55,814 nt of DNA from Chloroflexota bacterium (GTDB lineage: Bacteria > Chloroflexota > Dormibacteria > CF-121), in NCBI GenBank assembly GCA_005889345.1, contig VBFR01000185.1:1-55814 (forward strand), given 5' to 3'. Below the pieces are notes generated by a model that made no database searches, was not told where the DNA came from, and worked only from the letters and a program-made list of their open reading frames with translations. Position 1 is the first letter of the stretch; each line of letters starts with the position of its first letter. The position numbers and the translations under genes were made by a program. This document shows, piece by piece, positions 11,401 through 18,467 of this stretch.

Positions 11401-12747
11401 CCCGAGATCGACGATCCGGTTGCCAACCTCAACAACCCGGACAGCAACCTCGTGACGCCCGCAAGCAAGCCATTCAGCGCATCCATCCTGCCGACGACGC
11501 TGGTTCCGTCGGCGGCCAACGGCACCTATGGTGGCAAGGCGACGCTTGTGGCTCATCTCACCTCCAACGGCGTCGACCTGGCAAACCAAACCGTCAGCTT
11601 CAAGCTCAACGGATCGACGGCCGGCACCGCCACCACGGGAGGCAACGGTATCGCGACCGTGCTCGCCAGCCTCGGAACGATCAATGCCGGGTCGTACCCT
11701 GTCGGTTTCCAGGCGAGTTATGCCGGCGACCCCAACCTCTTCTACACACCCGCGCCCGCCGCTCTGGGGACCCCGATAGCCACGACGCTGACGGTAGCCC
11801 AAGCACCCACCGCAACCACGCAGGCCGCCACAACGGCGAGCTCGACCGTCTACGGCCAGTCGATCACCTTGAGTGCCAAGGTGACGACGACCGTCGCCGG
11901 CGGCATCGACCCCGGTGTCGCTGATGGGACGGTGGCGTTCACCGAGGGCGCCACCACGATCTGCTCGGCCGCGCTGGGGACGGGGACCACGACCAACGAG
12001 GCGGCCTGCACCCTGAAGACGGTGCCGGTTGGCGCGCACAGCATCACGGCCGTCTTCACCGCGACGCTCGCCGGCAATTTCCAGGGCAGCACCGCCGCCA
12101 GTACCCTGAGCCAGACCGTCAGCATTGCGCCCACAACGACATCGACCGCCGCCAGCGACCATAACGCGAGTACCTATGGCCAGTTGGTCACGCTCAGCGC
12201 CACGCTGACGTCGGCAAACCTGAACCCTGGAGCGGGTGAAGGGGCGGTGGCCTTCAAAGAAGGAGCTACGACCATCTGCAGCGCCGGCCTGGGGACCGGG
12301 GGTGCGCTGAACAAGGCGGCCTGCGCGGTGAGCACGCTAAATGTGGCGACCCACACGATCACCGCCGTCTATACGGCGACCGGCGGTAACTTCCAGGACA
12401 GCACCGCGGCGGCGACGCTGAGCCAGGTGGTCAACGCGGCGGCGACGCAAACAGCGACCGCCAGTAGCGACATCAACCCGAGCGCGTTCGGCCAGATGAT
12501 CACGCTCAGCACCACCGTGACGTCGGTATTCGCCGATCCGGGCGTTGGTGACGGCACGGTCACTTTCATGGAGGGCGCCACGACGCTCTGCACCGCTGGC
12601 CTTGGATCGGGAGCCGCAAGCAACCAGGCGGCCTGCGGCATCAACACCCTGAGCGCGGGGAGTCACACCATCAGTGCTGTCTTCACTGCTGCGGGTGCCA
12701 ACTACAACGGCAGCGCCGCCGGCAACCTGACCCAGACCGTGAACTAG
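5500..12747 (+). CDS. giant secreted right-handed parallel beta-helix repeat protein with C-terminal Ig-like repeats
   Basis: 2415-aa ORF, GTG start, N-terminal hydrophobic signal-like segment; recurring module GLDAIVFHG...PLGYLLDG...FTSLKDN...C.SV....CP...GDWGGI; last ~430 aa are Ig-like repeats (STYGQLVTLSATLTS...EGATTICSAGLGTG...AAC). Confidence 0.85.
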   Translation: MPREGVRLHVRRRLELPACTPSFLLRAALKYGVGLGVAAAVLTAGGVDRVQPNGHALALNVLPTNVPCGPIATDAGDPHTATWTAVSSPYGTGSTYNLPVNATNNPDPNVVSCTAIIVPADVTLKIDASQGPVHISSHGAAIKVDGGHLLVLGASETNSVLFDAEADVSSWDGIVIDASDPSHRGNASVAYASIQNAVNSITINSGATSTPDPTNLSSQLPYGLALVNSGIGPSYFDGIDAINTPVIVKGRTDLLTGRADGKFGTVNNIGSQGIKVTFDAAAPAVTANALDIESVTFGSSVPFAATGCLPLQLPCSAGFIGNDAILAAFTTSNPPPVLISQSRFYRAGSFGVELNGPHGPVITDNNFDCNGTGSPKPTQTCVGAGLKYSAIYLNGATVDLENSVTNNVGHEDGLDAIVLNGTVAFGPSTSQKLNWKNATNDATTDHLLGCLLNGDLNLNSGTLVVPGGSFVKSKGTINLTGAALSAGDSGAKVFTSLRDNVNIASCPSVFVQSCPAPLPAGEWGGINLVGSQTDAAMRNATTGTINNASILYATTGVHIVNGNSLTISGSNNLSAIGPTFADGVLAEGTPLAVTGTTFGCPTGVCSGPSSGNHGILADYRNSGPPTTGLTIGGPNAATDRNTFQGSVNEAIRGVGLAGQPVDIENNAIQNAGGAGTAGSAGVYLQGADNLTLKNNDVVGSGTGNLHYPAIWLDGVSHADFNGPIGGNTGFADGLNAIAFHGDSKALAWQTVAAGGPLGYILDGNLLVAGNLTLANGDYATVLAGTVTVQGTLTSTGAVLTSLKEMTVPAPSCGSVFVQRASGVCPATTAGDWGGLVLNPGSTNRMTNSGIRYAATGISMGMPTGTRLAQNLTLTNTSISNAAADGVSTRSPVSITGGAFTNNASHGINIDLRNVTASASQPVSISGTTIASSGQDGIIAVGLTGQTVQIDQASIDHAGAFGINLKDADHLTLTNNTVTNSAASFPAIYLNGFSGLMANVDGNKGAFNGVDAIAFHGAVTGDLPWITARKTSDPATPLGYILDNTLTMQSPHTLTVKAGDIVKVGNGGVLNLVGANLRADDTGGSSQKVFTSLTDDSVGVATCHSVIVNTCPAAAQPGDWGGITLTGGTANGALVNAAVRYASTGILITSGASSTSGSSVFGLVVSGSSIGPSAVDGINAVKTAIAVTTSSISGGAHGISVDFSGGVPSTPVRLSGNRFASTSAEAIVGRALAGQPVWISDNRIRAAGTYGIRLLNADQLVLRNNNVTASGGGPAAGAGRYPAIYLPAVSADFATNIRGNMGSGNGLDALVFDGKVNRDLAWITASNTASTHPLGYLLDGGLTLQGGNLLVGAGDVVKSLGGPITINGGKLIANGTVTGGSPTSRSAIFTSLKDNPIAPVLPVDTSDAAAVSCPSVLVAVCNPGPGDWGGLVITSNAAGDKGRADITYGVINYANTGISLDSGPIPANPEQVPANFRLSVANTTISNASKDGINSLDTPFSVTNSSLVQNVGANGIIASFFSPANCSSTITVGTCIRLNVTTTTVTGAGKDGIIANGLSGQPTVVTGNTVTDAGTYGIRLVGADKLTLTTNHVRKSALPPSTALRYPAIYLSSVKADFEVSGAGSVIQGNDGKWNGLDAIVFHGEATNNLTWITAVASAGTDVAFGYLLDGPLTVDGDLTTNEGDIVKIMNGGIKINGGSLQALGTYLGTTFTSLKDNPGLPACHSVFIPDPCPVLPATLATNTDWNGINIDASNSVFNKGRLLYATAGLSITNAKLDVSGATFYKLNGTALSSTGIQPLTVTCSSIRGNGTGVAADYGTISQSDVYGNSVADLAGNANLHADADWLAASPKITGAVAVSGALAAQRPVATLTLTGDNQLANDQFGNKAFGIGHMTLTADMNRQANTSVAPLVEFTPPPGPPTTLTGLLNNGWTTGQEWSPNPYALDLAHASAGLDSVKVSGARGCVPPEIDDPVANLNNPDSNLVTPASKPFSASILPTTLVPSAANGTYGGKATLVAHLTSNGVDLANQTVSFKLNGSTAGTATTGGNGIATVLASLGTINAGSYPVGFQASYAGDPNLFYTPAPAALGTPIATTLTVAQAPTATTQAATTASSTVYGQSITLSAKVTTTVAGGIDPGVADGTVAFTEGATTICSAALGTGTTTNEAACTLKTVPVGAHSITAVFTATLAGNFQGSTAASTLSQTVSIAPTTTSTAASDHNASTYGQLVTLSATLTSANLNPGAGEGAVAFKEGATTICSAGLGTGGALNKAACAVSTLNVATHTITAVYTATGGNFQDSTAAATLSQVVNAAATQTATASSDINPSAFGQMITLSTTVTSVFADPGVGDGTVTFMEGATTLCTAGLGSGAASNQAACGINTLSAGSHTISAVFTAAGANYNGSAAGNLTQTVN

Positions 12748-13244
12748 TCGATTTGCATCGGTCGCCACAACAGCGCGTAAACGCCCGGCGTCATCCAATC
12801 CCGAACGACGAGCGCGCCGGCGGCGACCATGCAGGCGTTCATCACGCGGCGCCAGGACTCCTCTTCATAGGCAGTCGACATCAGCCGGATGATGGCCTCG
12901 GCCTCGGCGTCAGGGGGCAGCCGGTCATCGACGACCGCGGAGCTCGCGGGTTCCGGCCGGGTCGACGGTTGAAAGGCGCTCGCGTCGGCGACCAGCTGGG
13001 CCGTGCGCATGGCATCGTAAAAGGCGGACTCCGATCCGGGGAAGACGTCGCTCTTGGCAATGCGGGTCGCGACCTCGAGTGCGCTGAAATATTCCGGCGA
13101 CTGCCTGACCTCCAGGTCAGGGACACTGCCGATTCCGGGGGCGGCCTTCGCCACTCGCTCCCACTCCTCGGGCGTCAGCCGGCGGAGGCGATCGAGCAGC
13201 GCCTCGACCTCGGAGGTGTTCGGCCCGAACCTCTGAACGGCCAC
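12744..13244 (-). CDS. hypothetical protein
   Basis: 166-aa ORF, ATG start, converges on the beta-helix gene with stop codons sharing the CTAG at 12744-12747. Confidence 0.55.
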   Translation of the reverse strand: MAVQRFGPNTSEVEALLDRLRRLTPEEWERVAKAAPGIGSVPDLEVRQSPEYFSALEVATRIAKSDVFPGSESAFYDAMRTAQLVADASAFQPSTRPEPASSAVVDDRLPPDAEAEAIIRLMSTAYEEESWRRVMNACMVAAGALVVRDWMTPGVYALLWRPMQID

Positions 13245-13288
13245 CTCACTTACAATACGCGCGGTTCCATGACCGTGCGAGTTTCTCC

Positions 13289-13900
13289 ATGCCCGTAATC
13301 GAGTGGGTCGTCAGGATGGGCGACACGGTGGAAGCGCGCGATGGCGAGCTCGGTGTCGTGAAGGAGATCTTCGAGGGGCCGCCCCAGTCAGCCCAAAGTC
13401 TTTTCGTGTCGAGCGAGCCCTACATGCGGGTGGTCAATCCGGGCCAGCCCGACCTCTTCATCCCCTTCGAGGAGATCGTCGACGTCGGCGACGTCAAGCA
13501 GCGCGTCTATCTGAAGCGCTGGCTGCGGGAGGTCAATGCGCTGGGCTGGACGCGCGATCCCCGCAAACCGGGGACGGCGGCGTCGCCGTACTTTCCAAAA
13601 CCGCCAGCACCAGCCCGAGTCAAACCGGATGCCAACGGAGGCGTCCCCCCGCGACCCCTGGTGGGCAGCGGTGCCTGGTCACCGGGTGAGGCCGCGCCAC
13701 GGCCCGAGCCGGGCCGGCAGTATCGGATTGGCGACCGGTTCAAGCCCGGCGACCCGATCCCGGTGGAAGGCCAGTACACGTGCACCGTGTGCGGGTTTCG
13801 CAAGCACTCCAGCCAGTTTCGGGAAGAAAATCCCGATGGTCGCTTTCCGCCGCCACACCACCCGGGCGCACTCTGGGAACTCGAGGACCTGCGGCCATAG
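13289..13900 (+). CDS. hypothetical protein: PRC-barrel/DUF2171-like N-terminus plus C-terminal CxxC motif
   Basis: MGDTVEARDGELGVVKEIF... then proline-rich linker and YTCTVCGFRKHSSQFREENPDGRFPP. Confidence 0.6.
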   Translation: MPVIEWVVRMGDTVEARDGELGVVKEIFEGPPQSAQSLFVSSEPYMRVVNPGQPDLFIPFEEIVDVGDVKQRVYLKRWLREVNALGWTRDPRKPGTAASPYFPKPPAPARVKPDANGGVPPRPLVGSGAWSPGEAAPRPEPGRQYRIGDRFKPGDPIPVEGQYTCTVCGFRKHSSQFREENPDGRFPPPHHPGALWELEDLRP

Positions 13901-13914
13901 GGCGCTGACCTGAT

Positions 13915-13932
13915 TCGAGCGCAAGCGCTCGA
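13915..13932. promoter_or_regulatory. inverted repeat upstream of the nuo operon
   Basis: TCGAGCGC-AA-GCGCTCGA, 8-bp perfect arms, 47 nt before the nuoA GTG. Confidence 0.4.
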
Positions 13933-13979
13933 TCGCTGGTCTGTATTCGGAAACCTCTTTGTTAGACTAGCCGCGTACC

Positions 13980-14339
13980 GTGCTGAGCGATTATTTTCCC
14001 TTGCTCATTTTCCTCGCCGCGGTCTTCGTTTTTGGCCTCATCGCTCTCTTTTTTCCGCCCTGGTTGGCGGGCCACCGGCATTCAGCCGCTAAGGACCTCC
14101 CCTATGAGTCGGGCATCGTGCCCCGCTCGGGCGCCCGGCGGAAGTTCGCAGTCAGCTTCTATCTGACCGCGATGCTCTTCATCATCTTCGACGTCGAGGC
14201 GATCTTCATCTACCCCTGGGCGGTCATCCTCAAGGGCCTGCGCTGGTTCGGCGTCGTCGAGATGGGCATCTTCGCCGCCATCCTGCTCGTCGCCCTCATC
14301 TACGTCTGGCGGAAGGGAGCGCTGGAATGGGGGAGCTGA
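13980..14339 (+). CDS. nuoA: NADH-quinone oxidoreductase subunit A
   Basis: [41 protein letters not shown] motif; first gene of nuo operon. Confidence 0.95.
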   Translation: MLSDYFPLLIFLAAVFVFGLIALFFPPWLAGHRHSAAKDLPYESGIVPRSGARRKFAVSFYLTAMLFIIFDVEAIFIYPWAVILKGLRWFGVVEMGIFAAILLVALIYVWRKGALEWGS

Positions 14340-14863
14340 CGCTTCGCCCCGGCCCCATGCCGACGGGCCGCGCGGCCGGACCCACCCCGCTCAACGCCCT
14401 GGGCGACAACGTGCTCACCACCACGCTCGACAGGGTGATCAACTGGGGCCGATCGAGCGCGATCTGGCCGGCGCTCTTCGGGCTCGCCTGCTGCGCGATC
14501 GAGATGATGGGAACGGTCGGCCCGCGGCACGACCTGTCGCGCTTTGGTTCGGAGCTCTTCCGTGCCTCGCCGCGGCAGGCGGACCTGATGATCGTTTCGG
14601 GACGGGTGTCGATCAAGATGGCGCCGGTGCTCCGTCAGATCTACGACCAGATGCCCGAGCCCAAATGGGTGATCGCGATGGGCGCCTGCGCGTCCTCCGC
14701 CGGGATGTTCAACAACTACGCGATCGTCCAGAGCGTGGACAAGATCGTGCCGGTCGACATCTATCTCCCCGGCTGCCCGCCCCGGCCGGAGGCTCTGATC
14801 GATGCCGTCGTCAAGCTGCAGCGCAAGATCCGCGGTGAGCCGCTGGTCAAGCGCCCTGGCTGA
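14327..14863 (+). CDS. nuoB: NADH-quinone oxidoreductase subunit B
   Basis: [11 protein letters not shown]...[44 protein letters not shown]...[12 protein letters not shown]. Confidence 0.97.
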   Translation: MGELTLRPGPMPTGRAAGPTPLNALGDNVLTTTLDRVINWGRSSAIWPALFGLACCAIEMMGTVGPRHDLSRFGSELFRASPRQADLMIVSGRVSIKMAPVLRQIYDQMPEPKWVIAMGACASSAGMFNNYAIVQSVDKIVPVDIYLPGCPPRPEALIDAVVKLQRKIRGEPLVKRPG

Positions 14864-14871
14864 CTGCCGCT

Positions 14872-15369
14872 GTGCTCGTCGAGCGTTTGGGCAACCGCTT
14901 CAAGCAAGCGTTGCAAGAGAGCTCGGACTTTCGCGGCGACCTGAGCATCGTGGTCGAGCCCGACGCCGTCGTTGATGTCGCCCGCTACCTGCGGGATGAA
15001 GAGGGATTCGACTACTTCCTCTACGCGACGGCCGTCGACTGGCCCGCGCGCGAGCCGCGCTTCACGGTCGTGTGGGAGGTGCGGTCGCTTAAGAACAAGA
15101 CCCGCATCCGCATCAAGACCACGGCCGCCATGCCCGAGCCGCACGTGCCAACCTTGACCGATGTCTGGCCGGCTGCCAACTGGCACGAACGGGAGACCTG
15201 GGACCTGCTCGGGATCAAGTTCGACGGGCACCCCGACCTGCGCCGGCTGCTGATGCCGCAGAGCTGGGAAGGCCATCCGCTGCGCAAGGATTACGTCTCC
15301 TTCGGCGAGCCGGTCATCTTCAGCGACCAGAAGCTCGAAGGGCTGGAGCCCGACGCGATCCGTGGCTGA
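14872..15369 (+). CDS. nuoC: NADH-quinone oxidoreductase subunit C
   Basis: WHERETWDLLGIKFDGHPDLRRLLMPQSWEGHPLRKDY. Confidence 0.95.
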   Translation: MLVERLGNRFKQALQESSDFRGDLSIVVEPDAVVDVARYLRDEEGFDYFLYATAVDWPAREPRFTVVWEVRSLKNKTRIRIKTTAAMPEPHVPTLTDVWPAANWHERETWDLLGIKFDGHPDLRRLLMPQSWEGHPLRKDYVSFGEPVIFSDQKLEGLEPDAIRG

Positions 15370-16633
15370 GACGCGCATCGCGCAGGAACCGTTTGGCCCG
15401 GGCCCCGCGCAGGAGCCGTTTGGCCCCGGCCCCACGCAGGAGCCGTTCGGCCCCGAGCACGAGTCGCCGACCGATTGGATCGAGCTCAACATGGGACCCC
15501 AGCATCCGAGCACGCACGGTGTTCTGCGGGTGCGGCTGAAGCTGGACGGCGAGCGCGTCCGCGATGCCGACCCGGACGTCGGCTATCTCCACACCGGGTT
15601 CGAGAAATCCTTCGAGGAGAAGACCTACACCCAGGGCATCACCTTCAGCGACCGGATGGATTACCTGGCGCCACCCATCAACAACGTGGGGTTTGTGATG
15701 TCGGTCGAAAAGTTGATCGGCGTCGACGTTCCGGCTCGGGCGCAGGCGATCCGGGTGATGATGATGGAGCTGGCGCGAATCGCCAGCCACGAGCTGTGGC
15801 TCGGCACCGCCGGCCTCGACCTCGGCGTCTATTCCGGCTTCTTCTATGCCTGGCGCGACCGCGAGTTGGTGCTCGACCTCAACGAGTCCTACTCGGGCGT
15901 TCGGATGATGACCTCCTTCACCCGGGTTGGCGGCGTCGCCTGGGATCTGCCCGAGGGCTGGATCGACCAGCTACAGCGCTTCATCGACGTCATGCCGGGG
16001 CGGATCGACGACTTCGAGGCGATGCTGACCGACAACCCGATCTGGCATCAGCGCCTCCAGGGGATTGGGGCCCTGTCGGCGCAGGAAGCGATCGAGACGG
16101 GCGTGACCGGTCCGATGCTGCGCGCCTCCGGCGTCGACTACGACGTCCGCAAGGCTTTCCCCTATGCCGGCTATGAGCAGTACGACTTCCAGGTCCCCCT
16201 GGGCACCAACGGCGATTGCTTTGACCGCTACCGTGTCCGCGTCCAGGAGATGCGCGAGAGCTTGAAGATCCTGCAGCAGGTTGTCGATACGCTCCCTGCC
16301 GGCCCGTGGATGACGACCGATCGCAAGGTCGCGCTGCCGCCGCGGAGCGAGCTCAGCACCAGCATGGAGTCGGTTATTCACCACTTCCGGCTCGTGAGCG
16401 AGGGTTTCAAGGGGCCGATCGGTGACGTCTATGCCTTCGTCGAGAGCCCGCGCGGCGAGCTCGGCTTCTACCTGGTCTCCGACGGGACGAACAAGCCGTA
16501 CCGGATGAAGGTCCGCCCGCCCTCCTTCTGCAATCTCCAGCCACTCAAGAAACTGGTGCAGGGCGTCCTGCTGGCGGATGTCATCGCCATCATGGGCAGC
16601 ATGGACTTCATCCTGGGCGACGTGGACCGCTGA
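15362..16633 (+). CDS. nuoD: NADH-quinone oxidoreductase subunit D
   Basis: LNMGPQHPSTHGVLRVRLKLDGE...GFEKSFEEKTY...RVGGVAWDLPEGW; GTG start gives an N-terminal extension with short tandem repeats. Confidence 0.96.
   Translation: MAETRIAQEPFGPGPAQEPFGPGPTQEPFGPEHESPTDWIELNMGPQHPSTHGVLRVRLKLDGERVRDADPDVGYLHTGFEKSFEEKTYTQGITFSDRMDYLAPPINNVGFVMSVEKLIGVDVPARAQAIRVMMMELARIASHELWLGTAGLDLGVYSGFFYAWRDRELVLDLNESYSGVRMMTSFTRVGGVAWDLPEGWIDQLQRFIDVMPGRIDDFEAMLTDNPIWHQRLQGIGALSAQEAIETGVTGPMLRASGVDYDVRKAFPYAGYEQYDFQVPLGTNGDCFDRYRVRVQEMRESLKILQQVVDTLPAGPWMTTDRKVALPPRSELSTSMESVIHHFRLVSEGFKGPIGDVYAFVESPRGELGFYLVSDGTNKPYRMKVRPPSFCNLQPLKKLVQGVLLADVIAIMGSMDFILGDVDR
15380..15454 (+). repeat. 27-nt in-frame tandem repeat in nuoD N-terminus
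   Basis: AQEPFGPGP / AQEPFGPGP / TQEPFGP. Confidence 0.9.
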
Positions 16634-17181
16634 TGGCACTCGCCAAGCCCACCGTCGAGGAAATCAAAACCCGCGCAGCCCGCTACCCGTCGAGGCAATC
16701 GGCCATCATCCCGGCGCTCTGGGCGGTCCAGCACGAGCAGGGCTATGTCACCAAAGAGTCGATGGGGGAGATCGCGCAGATCCTCGGCCTGCCGCCCTCG
16801 CTGATCGAGGCGACCGCATCCTTCTACTCGATGTTCCTCGCCCGCCCGGAGGGGCGGCACGATGTCGTGATCTGCGTCAACGCGCCCTGCATGCTGCGCG
16901 GCGCCGACGAGATGGCCGCCTACCTCGGGCAGCAACTGGGCGTCCGCGATGGCGAGACCACGACGGATGGCGCCATCACCTGGCATTCGACGATCGAGTG
17001 CCTGGGCGCCTGCGGCGGCGCGCCGATGATGCAGGTCGATCATCACTTCGAGGAGAACCTGACGCCGGAGCGGATCGACTCGATCATCGAGCGGCTCCGA
17101 ACCGAGCCCGCGCCACACGGCCCGAAGCCGGAGAAGGCCGCAGCGGTCGCGCGGCCGAGAGCGAAGAGGACCCAGAACTGA
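16633..17181 (+). CDS. nuoE: NADH-quinone oxidoreductase subunit E
   Basis: 2Fe-2S motif CVNAPCMLRGAD...ECLGACGGAPMMQVD. Confidence 0.95.
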   Translation: MALAKPTVEEIKTRAARYPSRQSAIIPALWAVQHEQGYVTKESMGEIAQILGLPPSLIEATASFYSMFLARPEGRHDVVICVNAPCMLRGADEMAAYLGQQLGVRDGETTTDGAITWHSTIECLGACGGAPMMQVDHHFEENLTPERIDSIIERLRTEPAPHGPKPEKAAAVARPRAKRTQN

Positions 17182-18467
17182 TGGGACTCAAGCCGGTCCT
17201 GACTAAGGACTTTCACACGGAAAACCTCGAGCAGCTGTCGGTTTACGAGCGGACGGGCGGCTACGCCGGCTTCAAGAAAGCGCTCGAGATGCAACCCGAC
17301 GAGCTGGTGGAACTGGTGAAGAAGAGCGGGCTCCGCGGCCGCGGCGGGGCCGGTTTCCCCACCGGCAACAAGTGGAGCTTCCTGCCCAAGGGCGTCTACC
17401 CGCGCTACCTCGTTTGCAACGCCGACGAGAGCGAGCCCGGCTGCTTCAAGGACCGCTACCTGATCGAAAAGAGCCCACACCAGGTGTTGGAGGGGATTCT
17501 GATCGCCAGCTACGCGATCGGCTGCAACCTCGCCTTCATCTATATCCGCGGTGAGTACCTGCCTCAGCACGAGGCGCTGGAGTCTGCGATCGAGGAAGCG
17601 CGCCAGGCGGGATACCTGGGCAAGAACGTGCTCGGCAAGGGGTACGAGATCGACGTCATCCTGCACCGCGGCGCGGGTGCCTACATCTGCGGGGAGGAGA
17701 CCGCCCTGCTGACCTCGCTCGAGGGGTATCGCGGCGAGCCACGGCTCAAGCCGCCCTTTCCGGCGATCAAGGGCCTGTACGGGAAGCCGACGGTCGTCAA
17801 CAACGTCGAGACCGTGGCCAACCTGCCGCACATCGTGATCAACGGCGCCGACTGGTTCGGTGCGATGGGGACACCGACGGGGAAGGGGACCCGCGTCTGG
17901 TGCATGAGCGGGCACGTCAACCGGCCGGGTAATTACGAGCTGGAGAACGGCACCCCGATCCGCGAGCTGATCGAGGAGCACGGCGGCGGCGTCTGGAAGA
18001 ACCGCAAGCTCAAGGCGTTCCAGCCTGGAGGCGCCTCGATGATGGTGCTGCTGCCCGAGCATCTCGACGTCGGCCTGGACTTCGACGCGATCCAGAAGGC
18101 CGGCTCGCTCGCCGGCGCCGGCGCCATGGTCGTGATGGACGAGACGACCTGCATGGTCGACGCCGCGCGGCGCTACGTGAAGTTCTTCCACCACGAGAGT
18201 TGTGGCAAGTGCACGCCATGCCGCGAAGGCACCTTCTGGATGTCGAACCTCTTCGACCGCTTCGAAGCCGGTGAGGCCAAGGCCACGGACGTCGACCTGC
18301 TCCTCGACATCGGGTACAGCATCGACGGGCGCTCATTCTGTCCGCTCGGCGATGCCTCGACCTGGTTCCCGCGCAGCGTCATCAAGTTCTTCCGCGACGA
18401 GTTCCTGGAGCACGTCTCGGAAAAAGGCTGCCCGTTCAAGAAGATGGCGCAGGAGGCGGTCGCCTAG
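17181..18467 (+). CDS. nuoF: NADH-quinone oxidoreductase subunit F
   Basis: LRGRGGAGFPTGNKWSF...NADESEPGCFKDR...GAGAYICGEETALL...SCGKCTPCREGT; ATG at 17181 (listed ORF is over-extended upstream). Confidence 0.96.
   Translation: MGLKPVLTKDFHTENLEQLSVYERTGGYAGFKKALEMQPDELVELVKKSGLRGRGGAGFPTGNKWSFLPKGVYPRYLVCNADESEPGCFKDRYLIEKSPHQVLEGILIASYAIGCNLAFIYIRGEYLPQHEALESAIEEARQAGYLGKNVLGKGYEIDVILHRGAGAYICGEETALLTSLEGYRGEPRLKPPFPAIKGLYGKPTVVNNVETVANLPHIVINGADWFGAMGTPTGKGTRVWCMSGHVNRPGNYELENGTPIRELIEEHGGGVWKNRKLKAFQPGGASMMVLLPEHLDVGLDFDAIQKAGSLAGAGAMVVMDETTCMVDAARRYVKFFHHESCGKCTPCREGTFWMSNLFDRFEAGEAKATDVDLLLDIGYSIDGRSFCPLGDASTWFPRSVIKFFRDEFLEHVSEKGCPFKKMAQEAVA

Noticed and set aside
10288-12162. 624-aa reverse ORF opposite the beta-helix gene (and 6964-8406, 9364-10272)
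   Set aside because: High-GC shadow ORFs on the opposite strand of a convincing repetitive coding sequence; composition is Arg/Gly-rich without domain features.
16578-17180. N-terminal ~200 aa of the listed 16578-18467 ORF
   Set aside because: Out-of-frame translation over nuoE; real nuoF begins at ATG 17181.
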